DNA of 64,000 nt, from the NCBI RefSeq assembly GCF_015767435.1, contig NZ_JADWOV010000319.1, positions 62,001 to 126,000 of the forward strand, read 5' to 3'. Below, one piece after another: positions 28,901-36,599 of this stretch (positions are counted from its first letter, which is position 1; each line of letters starts with the position of its first letter). Origin of the DNA: Polaribacter sp. BAL334. Lineage in GTDB: Bacteria; Bacteroidota; Bacteroidia; Flavobacteriales; Flavobacteriaceae. Under the pieces are notes generated by a model. The model had not been told where the DNA came from, did not search any database, and saw nothing but the letters and a program-made list of their open reading frames with translations. The translations under genes and the position numbers were made by a program.

Positions 28901-30704
28901 AGTTTCAGCAAATAGAAATTACACTATTCCTAATTCTGATGCTGACAGTAATTTTAATTTTTTAGATATTGATGCTGATGGTGATGGAATTGTTGATATT
29001 ATAGAAGCACAATTGACCAATAATTTCATTGCTCCCAATGGAATTGTTAGCGAAAACGGAATTGACACTGCATATCCAAATGGTTTGCTTCCAATTGATA
29101 CAGATGTTGACACAATTCCTGATTATTTGGACATCAATGCTGATAACGATATTCGCGATGATATTATGGAAGGTTGGGATACAAATGCGGATGGAATTCC
29201 AGAAATTATTCCTATAAATATAGATGCTGACAATGATGGTTTGGATGATGCTTTTGATACGAATGACAATTTGGTAAATCCTACAAATGGACAAAATCCT
29301 GATAGTTTTCCAAATGCTGATAATGCAGATACTCCTGAAAGAGATTGGAGAGAACTCATTGCCATCAGAGTAATTCTTGATAATATTACTGTAACAGAAG
29401 GAGAAAATGTAGTTTTTACGTTTTCATTAGTCACCAAAAATGATGAAACAATTGCCATAGAAAGTGCTTCTCCAATCGTTATCAATTTATCAACTTTAAA
29501 TGGCACAAATTCCACAACAATCTATGAAGTTGCAACTGCGCCATTTGATTTTTTAGGCCTCACTAACCAAACTTTTACGATTGCTCCAAATACAAATTCT
29601 GCCCAATTTACTATTACTTCATTAGAAGATATTATTTTTGAGCAAATAGAATTTTTCACACTTCAAGCAACCATTACATCCAACAATACTTTAAATGATG
29701 AAGTTTTTGGAATTGGAACTATACTAGATAATGACCTTCCACCATCTATTTCGATGAATAATTCAAGAGAAAATGAAGGCATTCCTTTGGTTCATACAAT
29801 CACAATTTCTCATCCAAGTTCAACTCCCATTATTATTGATGTAAAAACAGCTGATATTTTAGCAATAAGCCCAAATGATTACACTGCCATTTCCGAAATT
29901 TTTACAATTAATGGTACAACAGATCCCAACAATGCAAATACAGAAATTTCGTTTTTAATTATTTCAAATACTGATAATTTGAATGAATTAGAGGAAGAAA
30001 CTATCAGTGTCATTGGTACTGTAACAACTACAAATGTAGGAAATCAGGATTTTAATAAAATAGCAACCATTGTTGATATTGACCCAAATCCATTGATTTT
30101 TATAGATGATATTATTGTTGAAGAAGGCGAAATTTTAGAATTTTCCATTAGTCTTTTGAATGCCAATTCAGAACCAATGCAAAATTATGCTCCCATCAAT
30201 TTGATTATTGAAACTATAGATATTACCACTTTTGCGAATGAAGATTATGTGCCTATCAATGTTTTAAGAACAATTCCTGCACTTTCTTTTGGCATCAAAC
30301 AAACAGTAAATTCTATAAATGACAACTTAAATGAAGATACAGAAACATTCCTTTTACAGGTTACAACAAATTTAGAGAACGTTTCAAACACTACTTTTCC
30401 ATCAGGAATTGGTACGATAAAAGACAATGATTATCCAAATTTATTTTCTCCAAATGGAGATGGAAAAAGCGATGTTTTCAAAATTTCTGGAATTGCAGAT
30501 TTGTATCCAAATTTCAAATTAGTGATTTACAATCGTCAAGGAAATGAAGTTTTTAAGTACAGCAATAATGGGAATACAAATCCAAATTGGTGGGATGGAA
30601 CTTTCAATGGAAAACCTGTTCCAACAGGAGTTTATTTTTATACGTTAGAGTATAATGATGGAATAACCAAGCCCAAAACTAGTTTTATTCAATTGATTCG
30701 TTAA
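25974..30704 (+). CDS. Giant multi-domain surface protein with T9SS type B sorting domain
   Basis: A 1576-residue exported protein (signal peptide to about residue 22). Three cadherin-like/tandem-95 repeats occupy residues 24-345, each with an NDTDADGE/NDSDADGD-type motif (GVLxNDxDxxGD). A DUF11-like conserved-repeat region follows (about 350-855). A thrombospondin type 3-like, Asp-rich calcium-binding stretch is at about 858-1125 (DSDVDGIIDTIDIDDDND and similar). Calx-beta-like domains (VTEGENVVFTFSL, VEEGEILEFSISL) are at about 1135-1485. The C-terminal 88 residues (LFSPNGDGKSDVFKI...FIQLIR) form the gliding-motility-associated type B sorting domain. Probable role: surface adhesin or matrix protein exported by T9SS. 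The stop overlaps the PorP/SprF start. Confidence 0.92.
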   Translation: MSKSVNSIFLFFILVTQFLQSQESPIANDDIASVIQNNQLIVSAPGILNNDTDADGELLSVINFQINSANFSVGKSVFLPEGNITIQADGGFRFIPATNFLGAFPTINYTITDGTFTSSANLTITVILPPTPPLAVDDSNITEKNTPLNVGIPGVLSNDSDADGDTILVSNFSVNGSQFTAGETATFSEGTITISSDGSYTFIPTSGFVGTIPTITYTITDGTLTSSANLTITVVLPPIPPIAVINYDTVEINTTLTVPAPGVLENDTDENGDVLSVVQFTVNGFTYLAGQTTILTQGSITIAADGSYVFVSTPNYIGDVPVITYTISDGTFTASTTLNFTVEPVDNLLEISSFTSCNQGFTADGEYKVRYTMVLFNKSTARDYHPTSLIKNIDIINDLQATFGNSCVVEVSEVSIVNNVFTRDFINNAGYPREFTNNAINNNFLNITSNSVFNADAIDNLTLYPRQNVTVSFCVTINPFCNGRPNPTPSGSGINFDNVINITSDRGNATRNLILSDFHTTEAVVTAGLYVPEFNDSLNPPGVINFDGTYDYANRVIITNEGTATATNINFNMGLGSFLDNGIRFSEIIIQQVEGPNVIINPNYDGNIETLLLAPNNSLAAGQKIILELFFVIEPYASTVYSFFNQINISQTQGSLDGFNESTAANKRRNSFVFWSDGLGNHLDRYYRTNSATAGISSSQQCTCSTSSMRFLFTSSSSTDINIAEVNKTPNRILEHEEITYQITIKNTSESVQLINLQIQDHLTATCSGNIISVSNPIIANSTATLNPTLNPAFNGDTNRNLFIGNDGVLRKDETITVQFSVIYNEPCVGSNRAIFTSRNPLNTVVTSARSININATTDSDVDGIIDTIDIDDDNDTIPDVDEYNGLDAFGDDDGDFIPNYRDTDFGADANVDGIVDIFDFDGDGIPNHLDLDSDNDGILDIFEAGNSLSDTNRNGRTNNPVGANGFDNLHETNDTVSANRNYTIPNSDADSNFNFLDIDADGDGIVDIIEAQLTNNFIAPNGIVSENGIDTAYPNGLLPIDTDVDTIPDYLDINADNDIRDDIMEGWDTNADGIPEIIPINIDADNDGLDDAFDTNDNLVNPTNGQNPDSFPNADNADTPERDWRELIAIRVILDNITVTEGENVVFTFSLVTKNDETIAIESASPIVINLSTLNGTNSTTIYEVATAPFDFLGLTNQTFTIAPNTNSAQFTITSLEDIIFEQIEFFTLQATITSNNTLNDEVFGIGTILDNDLPPSISMNNSRENEGIPLVHTITISHPSSTPIIIDVKTADILAISPNDYTAISEIFTINGTTDPNNANTEISFLIISNTDNLNELEEETISVIGTVTTTNVGNQDFNKIATIVDIDPNPLIFIDDIIVEEGEILEFSISLLNANSEPMQNYAPINLIIETIDITTFANEDYVPINVLRTIPALSFGIKQTVNSINDNLNEDTETFLLQVTTNLENVSNTTFPSGIGTIKDNDYPNLFSPNGDGKSDVFKISGIADLYPNFKLVIYNRQGNEVFKYSNNGNTNPNWWDGTFNGKPVPTGVYFYTLEYNDGITKPKTSFIQLIR

Positions 30705-31654
30705 TGAAAAAGCAACTCCAAATATTTCTAATAAACAGGGTTTTAATACCTTGCTTTTGGTTGTTTGTATTTTTTAGTTGCGTACAATTTTATGGGCAGC
30801 AAGTTCCACATTACACACAATATTTGTACAATATGCAAATTATAAATCCAGCATATGTGGGTACAAGAGCAGAATTAAGCATGTCTTTATTGTCTCGCGA
30901 ACAATGGGTTGGCATTGAAGGCGCACCAACAACGCGTACTTTTTCCATCAATGGTAGATTGAGAAGAGGTTTAGGAATTGGAACTACTTTTGTGAATGAT
31001 AACATTGGTTTATCGGAAACAAACAACGTAAATATTGATGTTTCTTACACATTGATTACGTCACAATACAGCAGATTGTCTTTTGGATTGAAAGGTGGAA
31101 TGACTTTTTTTACGAATAATTTGGCTGCTGGACTTACGCCTGATAATGATATTTATGAAACCACTTCAGGGAATTTTCCAAACGTGGGTTTTGGTGCCTT
31201 TTTTTACAATCAGAAAATGTATGTAGGATTGTCAATTCCTTATTTGTTAGAAACGCCTCAGTTTTATATCAATGATTCTTTCAATCAACCCAAATTGTCA
31301 GAAAATCCGAGTGTTTTTTTAACTGCGGGAACTTTATTTGATTTGACACAAGACATCAAATTAAAACCATCAACAATGATTCGTTATACCGCAAATGTAC
31401 CTTTATCAATAGATGTAAATTTCAATTTGTTTTACAAAAATCTTTTTGAAGCTGGTTTGTCTTATCGAAATCAAAGTTCTGTAAGTGCCTTATTTGCAGT
31501 AATTTTAAATAAAAAATTCAGAGTTGGATATGCCTATGACCATAAATTTGATTTTGCAGGTGGAAATTTTGGAACTCACGAAATCATTCTTCATTTAGAC
31601 ATCAATCTAAAAAGAAATTCGCATTGGTTGTTGAGTAATGAATGCTATTTTTAA
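30704..31654 (+). CDS. PorP/SprF family T9SS membrane protein
   Basis: A 316-residue outer-membrane protein. After a hydrophobic leader ending near FYGQ, PHYTQYLYNMQIINPAYVGTRAELSMSLLSREQWVGIEGAP is the PorP/SprF signature, and the rest alternates beta-strands. SprF-type proteins are needed for export or anchoring of partner proteins with type B tails, such as SprB in Flavobacterium johnsoniae. The ATG overlaps the stop codon of the 1576-residue protein by one base (TAATG), so the two are almost certainly a secretion pair. Confidence 0.94.
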   Translation: MKKQLQIFLINRVLIPCFWLFVFFSCVQFYGQQVPHYTQYLYNMQIINPAYVGTRAELSMSLLSREQWVGIEGAPTTRTFSINGRLRRGLGIGTTFVNDNIGLSETNNVNIDVSYTLITSQYSRLSFGLKGGMTFFTNNLAAGLTPDNDIYETTSGNFPNVGFGAFFYNQKMYVGLSIPYLLETPQFYINDSFNQPKLSENPSVFLTAGTLFDLTQDIKLKPSTMIRYTANVPLSIDVNFNLFYKNLFEAGLSYRNQSSVSALFAVILNKKFRVGYAYDHKFDFAGGNFGTHEIILHLDINLKRNSHWLLSNECYF

Positions 31655-31658
31655 GCAG

Positions 31659-32303
31659 TTATCCTTCAAGAAAAGGCAACTGATTTTTTACTTCATTAAA
31701 AATAATTCCAATTTCTCCTGCAATTTGTTTGCTGATTTCTAAATAAATTTCCTCTTGTCGTAAAGTACCATCAGCTCTTTTTGGATCTTCAAAAGGCAAG
31801 TGAAAACGGAAACTTGCTTCGGGAATGTAAGGACAGTTTTTGTCAGCTTCTGAGCAAGTTGTAATGGCAATAAATGGATTGGGATTTGAAGCATCATCAA
31901 TCAATTTTGAATATCCAACCAATATTTTTTTACTGCCATCAAAGGAAATTTCATACTTCGGATTTTGATGCGAAAAATCGGATAATTGAAAATAAAAACC
32001 TGCTTTTTGCAACGTTTTTATAGTACTTCTATTGAAACAAGTTACTTCATTTCCTCCAGAGGTTGAAATAATGTTTAATTTATAATGATGGGCTGCAAAA
32101 AAACTCCAAACATTTGCTAATTGGCTTCTCCTTGAATTTTGCGTACAGATATAATGTAGAGTTACAATACTTTTTGTAGTGTATTCTTTCGCAATAGATT
32201 CAGCAATTTTAAATAAATATTTTTTTCTATCTTCTGTTACTAAAACCTTTTTGGTAGCTTTTTCAAAGAAGTTTTTAGTAGAAATAGCCGAAGTCTTCAA
32301 CAT
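31659..32303 (-). CDS. Arsenate reductase/low-molecular-weight protein tyrosine phosphatase-like protein
   Basis: A 214-residue protein with HYICTQNSRRSQLANVW near residue 52, the C-x5-R phosphate loop of LMW-PTPase/ArsC (Cys and Arg intact). The later ITTCSEADKNCPYIPEASFRFHLPFEDP carries additional cysteines in the place used by thioredoxin-coupled ArsC for its disulfide relay. An N-terminal extension of about 45 residues is present. No ArsR or efflux gene is adjacent. Protein phosphatase activity is the alternative. It ends 4 bases from the convergent porP/sprF stop. Confidence 0.82.
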   Translation of the reverse strand: MLKTSAISTKNFFEKATKKVLVTEDRKKYLFKIAESIAKEYTTKSIVTLHYICTQNSRRSQLANVWSFFAAHHYKLNIISTSGGNEVTCFNRSTIKTLQKAGFYFQLSDFSHQNPKYEISFDGSKKILVGYSKLIDDASNPNPFIAITTCSEADKNCPYIPEASFRFHLPFEDPKRADGTLRQEEIYLEISKQIAGEIGIIFNEVKNQLPFLEG

Positions 32304-32331
32304 CTTAGTATTTTTGTATCAAAAGTAACTC

Positions 32332-32351
32332 ATTTCAATTTTGATTGAAAT
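32332..32351. repeat. Perfect inverted repeat in the divergent arsC-like/Smr intergenic region
   Basis: ATTTCAAT-TTTG-ATTGAAAT: two 8-base arms with a 4-base spacer, between divergent genes. The minus-strand TACTTTTG -7-like box (for the phosphatase gene) lies next to it. It could be an operator or a cruciform; not assigned to a regulator. Confidence 0.5.
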
Positions 32352-32367
32352 TAAGTAAAGGTTAAGA

Positions 32368-32916
32368 ATGCGTTTAGAAATTGGTAACAAAGTAGCTGTT
32401 TTGGATGATGTTTTGAAAGGAATCATCATAAAAATCGATGGAAAAAATATTTCTATGCAAACAGAAGATGGCATGATTTTGACTTTTTTAGCCTCAGAAT
32501 TGGTTAAAATTGAAAAAGACCAATTTGAACTTTCTAAGTTTTCAGACATCAATCATCAATTATTGAAAGAAAAAATCGCTTCTCAACCAACTAAGAAAAG
32601 TGCTTTTAAGAAGGAAAAAAATGAAGTCATTTTTGAAGTGGATTTGCACATCAATCAATTGGTCAATTCCACAAAAGGAATGGATAATTATGACATGTTG
32701 AATTTACAATTAGATACTGCAAAGCAAAAAATTGAATTTGCCATTTCAAAAAGAATTCCTAAAATGGTGTTTATACATGGAGTAGGAGAAGGGGTTTTGA
32801 AATCGGAATTGATGAATTTATTGCAAAAATATCCAGTAAAGTTTTACGATGCTTCTTACAAAAAATATGGTTTAGGAGCCACAGAAGTTGCGTTTTATCA
32901 AAATGTAAATTACTAA
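32368..32916 (+). CDS. Smr-domain protein (DUF2027-like N-terminus)
   Basis: A 182-residue protein. The N-terminal LEIGNKVAVLDDVLKGIIIKIDGKNISMQTEDGM is a small beta-barrel, and the C-terminal Smr domain begins at FEVDLHINQLV (DLH motif, residue about 92) with VFIHGVGEGVLKSEL (HGxGxG motif) near 133 and ATEVAFY at the end. Smr domains nick or bind nucleic acids; free-standing Smr proteins in bacteria have been tied to ribosome rescue and RNA cleavage. It lies 23 bases before the cysteine desulfurase gene on the same strand. Confidence 0.9.
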   Translation: MRLEIGNKVAVLDDVLKGIIIKIDGKNISMQTEDGMILTFLASELVKIEKDQFELSKFSDINHQLLKEKIASQPTKKSAFKKEKNEVIFEVDLHINQLVNSTKGMDNYDMLNLQLDTAKQKIEFAISKRIPKMVFIHGVGEGVLKSELMNLLQKYPVKFYDASYKKYGLGATEVAFYQNVNY

Positions 32917-32939
32917 TTCAGAAACCGTATTTTTGCATC

Positions 32940-34076
32940 ATGAAAGCGATTTATTTAGACAATGCTGCAACCACCATTATTGATTCAGAAGTGATTTCTG
33001 TGATGCACAATGCAGCGTTAGAAAATTATGGAAATCCGTCTTCAACACATCAATTTGGTCGAAAAGCAAAAGCAGCTATTGAAAATGCTCGAAAAAATAT
33101 TGCACGACATTTCAATGTTGCTGCAAGCGAAATTATTTTCACTTCAGGAGGCACAGAAGCAGACAATTTAATTTTGCACAATGCTGTTTTGAATTTGGGA
33201 GTTCAACGAATTATCACCTCAAAAATAGAACATCATGCAGTGTTGCACACTTGTGAATTTTTAGAAAAATCACAAGGAATTCAGTTGGATTTTGTTCAAT
33301 TAGATGCTCAAGGAAACGTTGATATAGAACATTTAGAAACCCTTTTGGCCACTTCTGATAAAAAAACACTGATGAGTTTAATGCTCATCAATAATGAAAT
33401 TGGAAACCTACTTCCACTAGAAGAAGTTTGTCATCTTGCCAAAAAATACCATGCCCTTTTTCATTCAGATACTGTGCAAACTATAGGGCATTATTCGCTT
33501 GATTTACAACAATTTCCTATTGATTTTATCGTGGCAAGTGCTCATAAATTTCATGGACCAAATGGTGTTGGTTTTGCATATTTTAAAAAAGGCTTTGGAG
33601 TTTTACCACTGTTTTATGGAGGGAATCAAGAAAAAGGCGCTCGTTCAAGTACCGAAAATGTTGCGGGCATTTTAGGAATGGAAAAAGCCTTGTCTTTTGC
33701 CATTCAAAATTTAGAAAAGGACAGAAATCAAATTTCAGAAATCAAAAAATATTTTATTACTGAATTGAATCATCATTTTGAAACTATTCATTTCAATGGA
33801 TTTTCTGCTGATGAAAATAGAAGCACTTACACCATTTTAAATGTCCGATTTCCTACAAAAAATGACCTACTTTTATTCAGTTTAGATATGGCAGGAATTG
33901 CGGTTTCTGGAGGTTCTGCTTGTCAAAGTGGAAGTAATAAAGGCTCACATGTTTTGAAAGAAATTTTAAAAGATGAAGAGGCAAAATTTACCTCCATTCG
34001 ATTTTCATTTTCAAAATACACTACCAAAGAAGAGATTGATTTTACGATTGTAAAATTAAAAGAGCTGCTAAAATAG
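32940..34076 (+). CDS. Cysteine desulfurase (IscS/NifS family)
   Basis: A 378-residue PLP enzyme: YLDNAATTIIDSEVI at the start, FTSGGTEADNLIL near residue 73, IEHHAVLHTCEF near 98, the PLP lysine in VASAHKFHGPNGVGF near 200, and the catalytic cysteine in SGGSACQSGSN near 325. It releases sulfur from cysteine for Fe-S clusters or tRNA thiolation. No iscU or suf genes are adjacent, so a specific pathway is not assigned. A GTATTTTTGCATC -7-like box ends 1 base before the ATG, hinting at a very short leader. Confidence 0.94.
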   Translation: MKAIYLDNAATTIIDSEVISVMHNAALENYGNPSSTHQFGRKAKAAIENARKNIARHFNVAASEIIFTSGGTEADNLILHNAVLNLGVQRIITSKIEHHAVLHTCEFLEKSQGIQLDFVQLDAQGNVDIEHLETLLATSDKKTLMSLMLINNEIGNLLPLEEVCHLAKKYHALFHSDTVQTIGHYSLDLQQFPIDFIVASAHKFHGPNGVGFAYFKKGFGVLPLFYGGNQEKGARSSTENVAGILGMEKALSFAIQNLEKDRNQISEIKKYFITELNHHFETIHFNGFSADENRSTYTILNVRFPTKNDLLLFSLDMAGIAVSGGSACQSGSNKGSHVLKEILKDEEAKFTSIRFSFSKYTTKEEIDFTIVKLKELLK

Positions 34077-34090
34077 CAGCTCTTTTGTTT
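34061..34090. terminator. Bidirectional terminator between cysteine desulfurase and the PUL arm
   Basis: AGAGCTGCTA/TAGCAGCTCT 10-base perfect stem, 3-base loop, followed by TTTGTTT on plus and TTTTAATTTTA on minus. It overlaps the last codons and stop of the desulfurase gene and also faces the end of the minus-strand 62-residue gene. Confidence 0.88.
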
Positions 34091-34115
34091 ACACACTACA
34101 CTAAATTTATTGAGA

Positions 34116-34304
34116 CTAAAATCCAGTTCCTGGCGCTGCTGGGCTCTGTGCCTGCGCTTTTTTAGGACTTAAAATTAAGTAAGTTCCTATGGCAGTTAGA
34201 GCAGCATATTTTCCGTAATTTCCTATTTTTTTGATAGCTTCTTTACGTGTGATTTCCATGCCTTCTACAGGCGAGCTTGTTGTGTTTTTATCTTGATTTT
34301 TCAT
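34116..34304 (-). CDS. Small hypothetical protein with Tat-like N-terminal segment
   Basis: A 62-residue protein: a polar start (MKNQDKNTTSSPVEGM), then ITRKEAIKKIGNYGKYAALTAIGTYLILSPKKAQA, which has the basic-hydrophobic-AxA layout of a twin-arginine-like leader with R-K in place of R-R, and a short tail QSPAAPGTGF. I do not recognise a family. It is the last gene of the minus-strand PUL arm, 29 bases after a T9SS protein gene and just before a terminator. It could be a small membrane-anchored or exported peptide. It is accepted as real because of its position, spacing and coherent topology. Confidence 0.65.
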   Translation of the reverse strand: MKNQDKNTTSSPVEGMEITRKEAIKKIGNYGKYAALTAIGTYLILSPKKAQAQSPAAPGTGF

Positions 34305-34333
34305 GATGTTTTTCTAATTTACAAGGTGAATAC

Positions 34334-36580
34334 TTATTCTAAAACGATTTTTTTGTTCAATTTTCCAGTAGCAGTTTCTAACTGTACAATATACATTCCT
34401 GTTGCTAATTTTGGCAATGAAACGTCATAAGAACCTGTTGAACTAAAAGAAGTTTGTACCACTTGTTTTCCTAAAACAGTAAATACTTTTACAGTAGCAT
34501 TTCCTGAAGGCAATCCAACTACTCTTAAGGTATTGTTAGCTGTAGCATAAACGCTTGTATTGCTCAAAGCCAACTCATCCGTACTCAATACTCCTGAAGC
34601 TTTTGTGTGTAAATAGAAACGTCCTGTTCCGTTTAAAGCATTGTTTAAAGTTACTTTGTATGATGAATTTGCTTCGTCTAAACGAGTAATGGTATTTGTC
34701 AATCTGTCTTCTAAGAATACTTTAGTATCTCCAGGTAAATTCATAGCTTCAGCAGTAAAGGTGATTTCTTTACCAGCATCCGCTTTTACACCTACAGGAA
34801 CTATCATCGTTTCCATTTCAGCAATTGGTAAAGATTGAATTTGGTATTTTTTACCCTCGTTATTTTCTAATAAATTAGTAAAAACATCAACGCTATTTTC
34901 AACTCCGCCAAAAGTTTCACCATCAAAACCATTGTCAAAACCTTTGGTTGCATTGTCTAAATAATACATTTTAGCAAATCTGTCAGCTGAACCATCATTC
35001 ATTAGTAATTTTACTTCAGTTCTTGCTGATTTTTGGAAAGTTCCACCAGTTAAAGCTTGGTATGATTCAGCAATGTTTAAGTTTGTTCCGTTAGACGATC
35101 TTACAAAAAATCCTTGTGCAGGAGCCAAATCAAATTCATTTAAAGTTACATAAGTGTCATAACTACTAGTTCCTTGATTCCAAGCCCAAAGAGTTTGTGA
35201 AACTAAATTTGAAGTATTCCCTGCTAAAAAAAGATCACTTTGTAAGTGAGAAGTAAATGGGTTTCCAATTAAATTGAAACCATTACTAGCGCTAGAAACA
35301 ACTACAGAAACATCTGATGTGTTGATTGCTCCTGTAAAAGAAATATCACCTGATCCAGTTTGTCTTCTAACAGAGTATCCAATTCCAGATGTAAAATTCC
35401 CTGCATTACTATCATCGTCTAATAAATAAGCCCAAGTATTAGAGCTTGTTGTGTAAGTAGCTATACCTCTTTGAGCTGTATTAACTGTCCCTGTTGCCAA
35501 TCCAAAAGTATCTGCATAAGCATCATTATAGGCTTGACCTGAAACTGGAGAAGAAATTAAATACCAGTTTGCATTTCCTAAATTTCTGTTGTAAGTAACA
35601 GTACCTGATCCTGAATAAGTTCCATTTACTTTAAAAGATATACCAGAATTTATTGATAAACTTGAATTAACCACTAGAGAAGCTATTTCTTGATTTTGAT
35701 CTAAAGTAACATTATGATTGATAACAACACTTTTAGAAGCATCTGGAACATCACCATCCATCCAAGTATTTGTATTAGACCAATCACCATCAGCTTTTGA
35801 AGCATAAGAAGTAGACACTGTATAGTTGTAATTTGGACCTCCGTTATTGTTAAGGTTTATAGTGTAAAAGTCTGCATTAGAAGGTGAAATAGTTAACCCT
35901 GAACCAGAGGTAAATAAATAATAACTCACATTTGCACCAGCTGTATTAGTTCCAGCAGGAATATCAGCTGTATAAGAAGTTCCGGTTCCTGTCATTTCTA
36001 CAACTGTTGAATTTGCAAAATTATCGGTTGTATATCTTAAATATACACCTTGTCCTGTTGACAGAGCTCCATCTAAAGTAGCTGTAATTGTGTTTGTTTG
36101 TCCTGGATATGTTGTTGAAATAGTAGTAGCAGAACTAACAGTTCTTACAACTCCTTGAATTTCAAACACAATTAGACCAAGACTTGCAGGAGGATTACCA
36201 CCAGCCTTTGTTTTGAAAACGTAATTATAACTGACATTAGCATCTATATAGTAAGCTTTACTTGTAGAATTTAATACTATTTCAGATGAAGGTACTTCAT
36301 TACCAATTGTTAGTAAATAGTCATCAACTGTACTCAAAGGTCCATATTGACTATTATTACCATCCCAATTCGTTACTAAACGGAAATAGGAATTTCCAGT
36401 TCCATTAGATTGTAAGGTTGCAATTCTAGAGCCTCCAGCAGATAAAGTAAAATTATCAATATCAGCTGGAATATTCCAACCATTTGTGCCAAAACCACTT
36501 CCTATTAGTCCATTTTGTGAATACCCCATAAAGTAAATACATAAGGTAAAAAGTGACATTAATAAATAATTTTTTTTCAT
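34334..36580 (-). CDS. T9SS type A-sorted secreted protein of unknown function in the alpha-glucan locus
   Basis: A 748-residue exported protein: signal peptide MKKNYLLMSLFTLCIYFMGYSQ, an N-terminal beta-sandwich region with W-rich text (NGWNIPADIDNFTLS, VTNWDGNNSQYGP) at about residues 25-150, then a region around YASKADGDWSNTNTWMDG typical of Bacteroidota secreted proteins. The C-terminal 75-residue type A sorting domain is VKVFTVLGKQVVQTS...GMYIVQLETATGKLNKKIVLE. No catalytic motif is recognised. It lies 19 bases after the secreted GH13 gene, so it is probably co-expressed with it. The N-terminal region may bind glucan (inferred from SusE/F-like pattern; uncertain). Confidence 0.85.
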   Translation of the reverse strand: MKKNYLLMSLFTLCIYFMGYSQNGLIGSGFGTNGWNIPADIDNFTLSAGGSRIATLQSNGTGNSYFRLVTNWDGNNSQYGPLSTVDDYLLTIGNEVPSSEIVLNSTSKAYYIDANVSYNYVFKTKAGGNPPASLGLIVFEIQGVVRTVSSATTISTTYPGQTNTITATLDGALSTGQGVYLRYTTDNFANSTVVEMTGTGTSYTADIPAGTNTAGANVSYYLFTSGSGLTISPSNADFYTINLNNNGGPNYNYTVSTSYASKADGDWSNTNTWMDGDVPDASKSVVINHNVTLDQNQEIASLVVNSSLSINSGISFKVNGTYSGSGTVTYNRNLGNANWYLISSPVSGQAYNDAYADTFGLATGTVNTAQRGIATYTTSSNTWAYLLDDDSNAGNFTSGIGYSVRRQTGSGDISFTGAINTSDVSVVVSSASNGFNLIGNPFTSHLQSDLFLAGNTSNLVSQTLWAWNQGTSSYDTYVTLNEFDLAPAQGFFVRSSNGTNLNIAESYQALTGGTFQKSARTEVKLLMNDGSADRFAKMYYLDNATKGFDNGFDGETFGGVENSVDVFTNLLENNEGKKYQIQSLPIAEMETMIVPVGVKADAGKEITFTAEAMNLPGDTKVFLEDRLTNTITRLDEANSSYKVTLNNALNGTGRFYLHTKASGVLSTDELALSNTSVYATANNTLRVVGLPSGNATVKVFTVLGKQVVQTSFSSTGSYDVSLPKLATGMYIVQLETATGKLNKKIVLE

Positions 36581-36599
36581 TGTTTTTTTTAATTTAATA

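Noticed and set aside
28497..29515. Several antisense open frames opposite the calcium-binding repeats
   Set aside because: The repeated GAT/AAT codons of the real gene leave the other strand free of stops; the translations are low-complexity Ile/Ser text with no family features.
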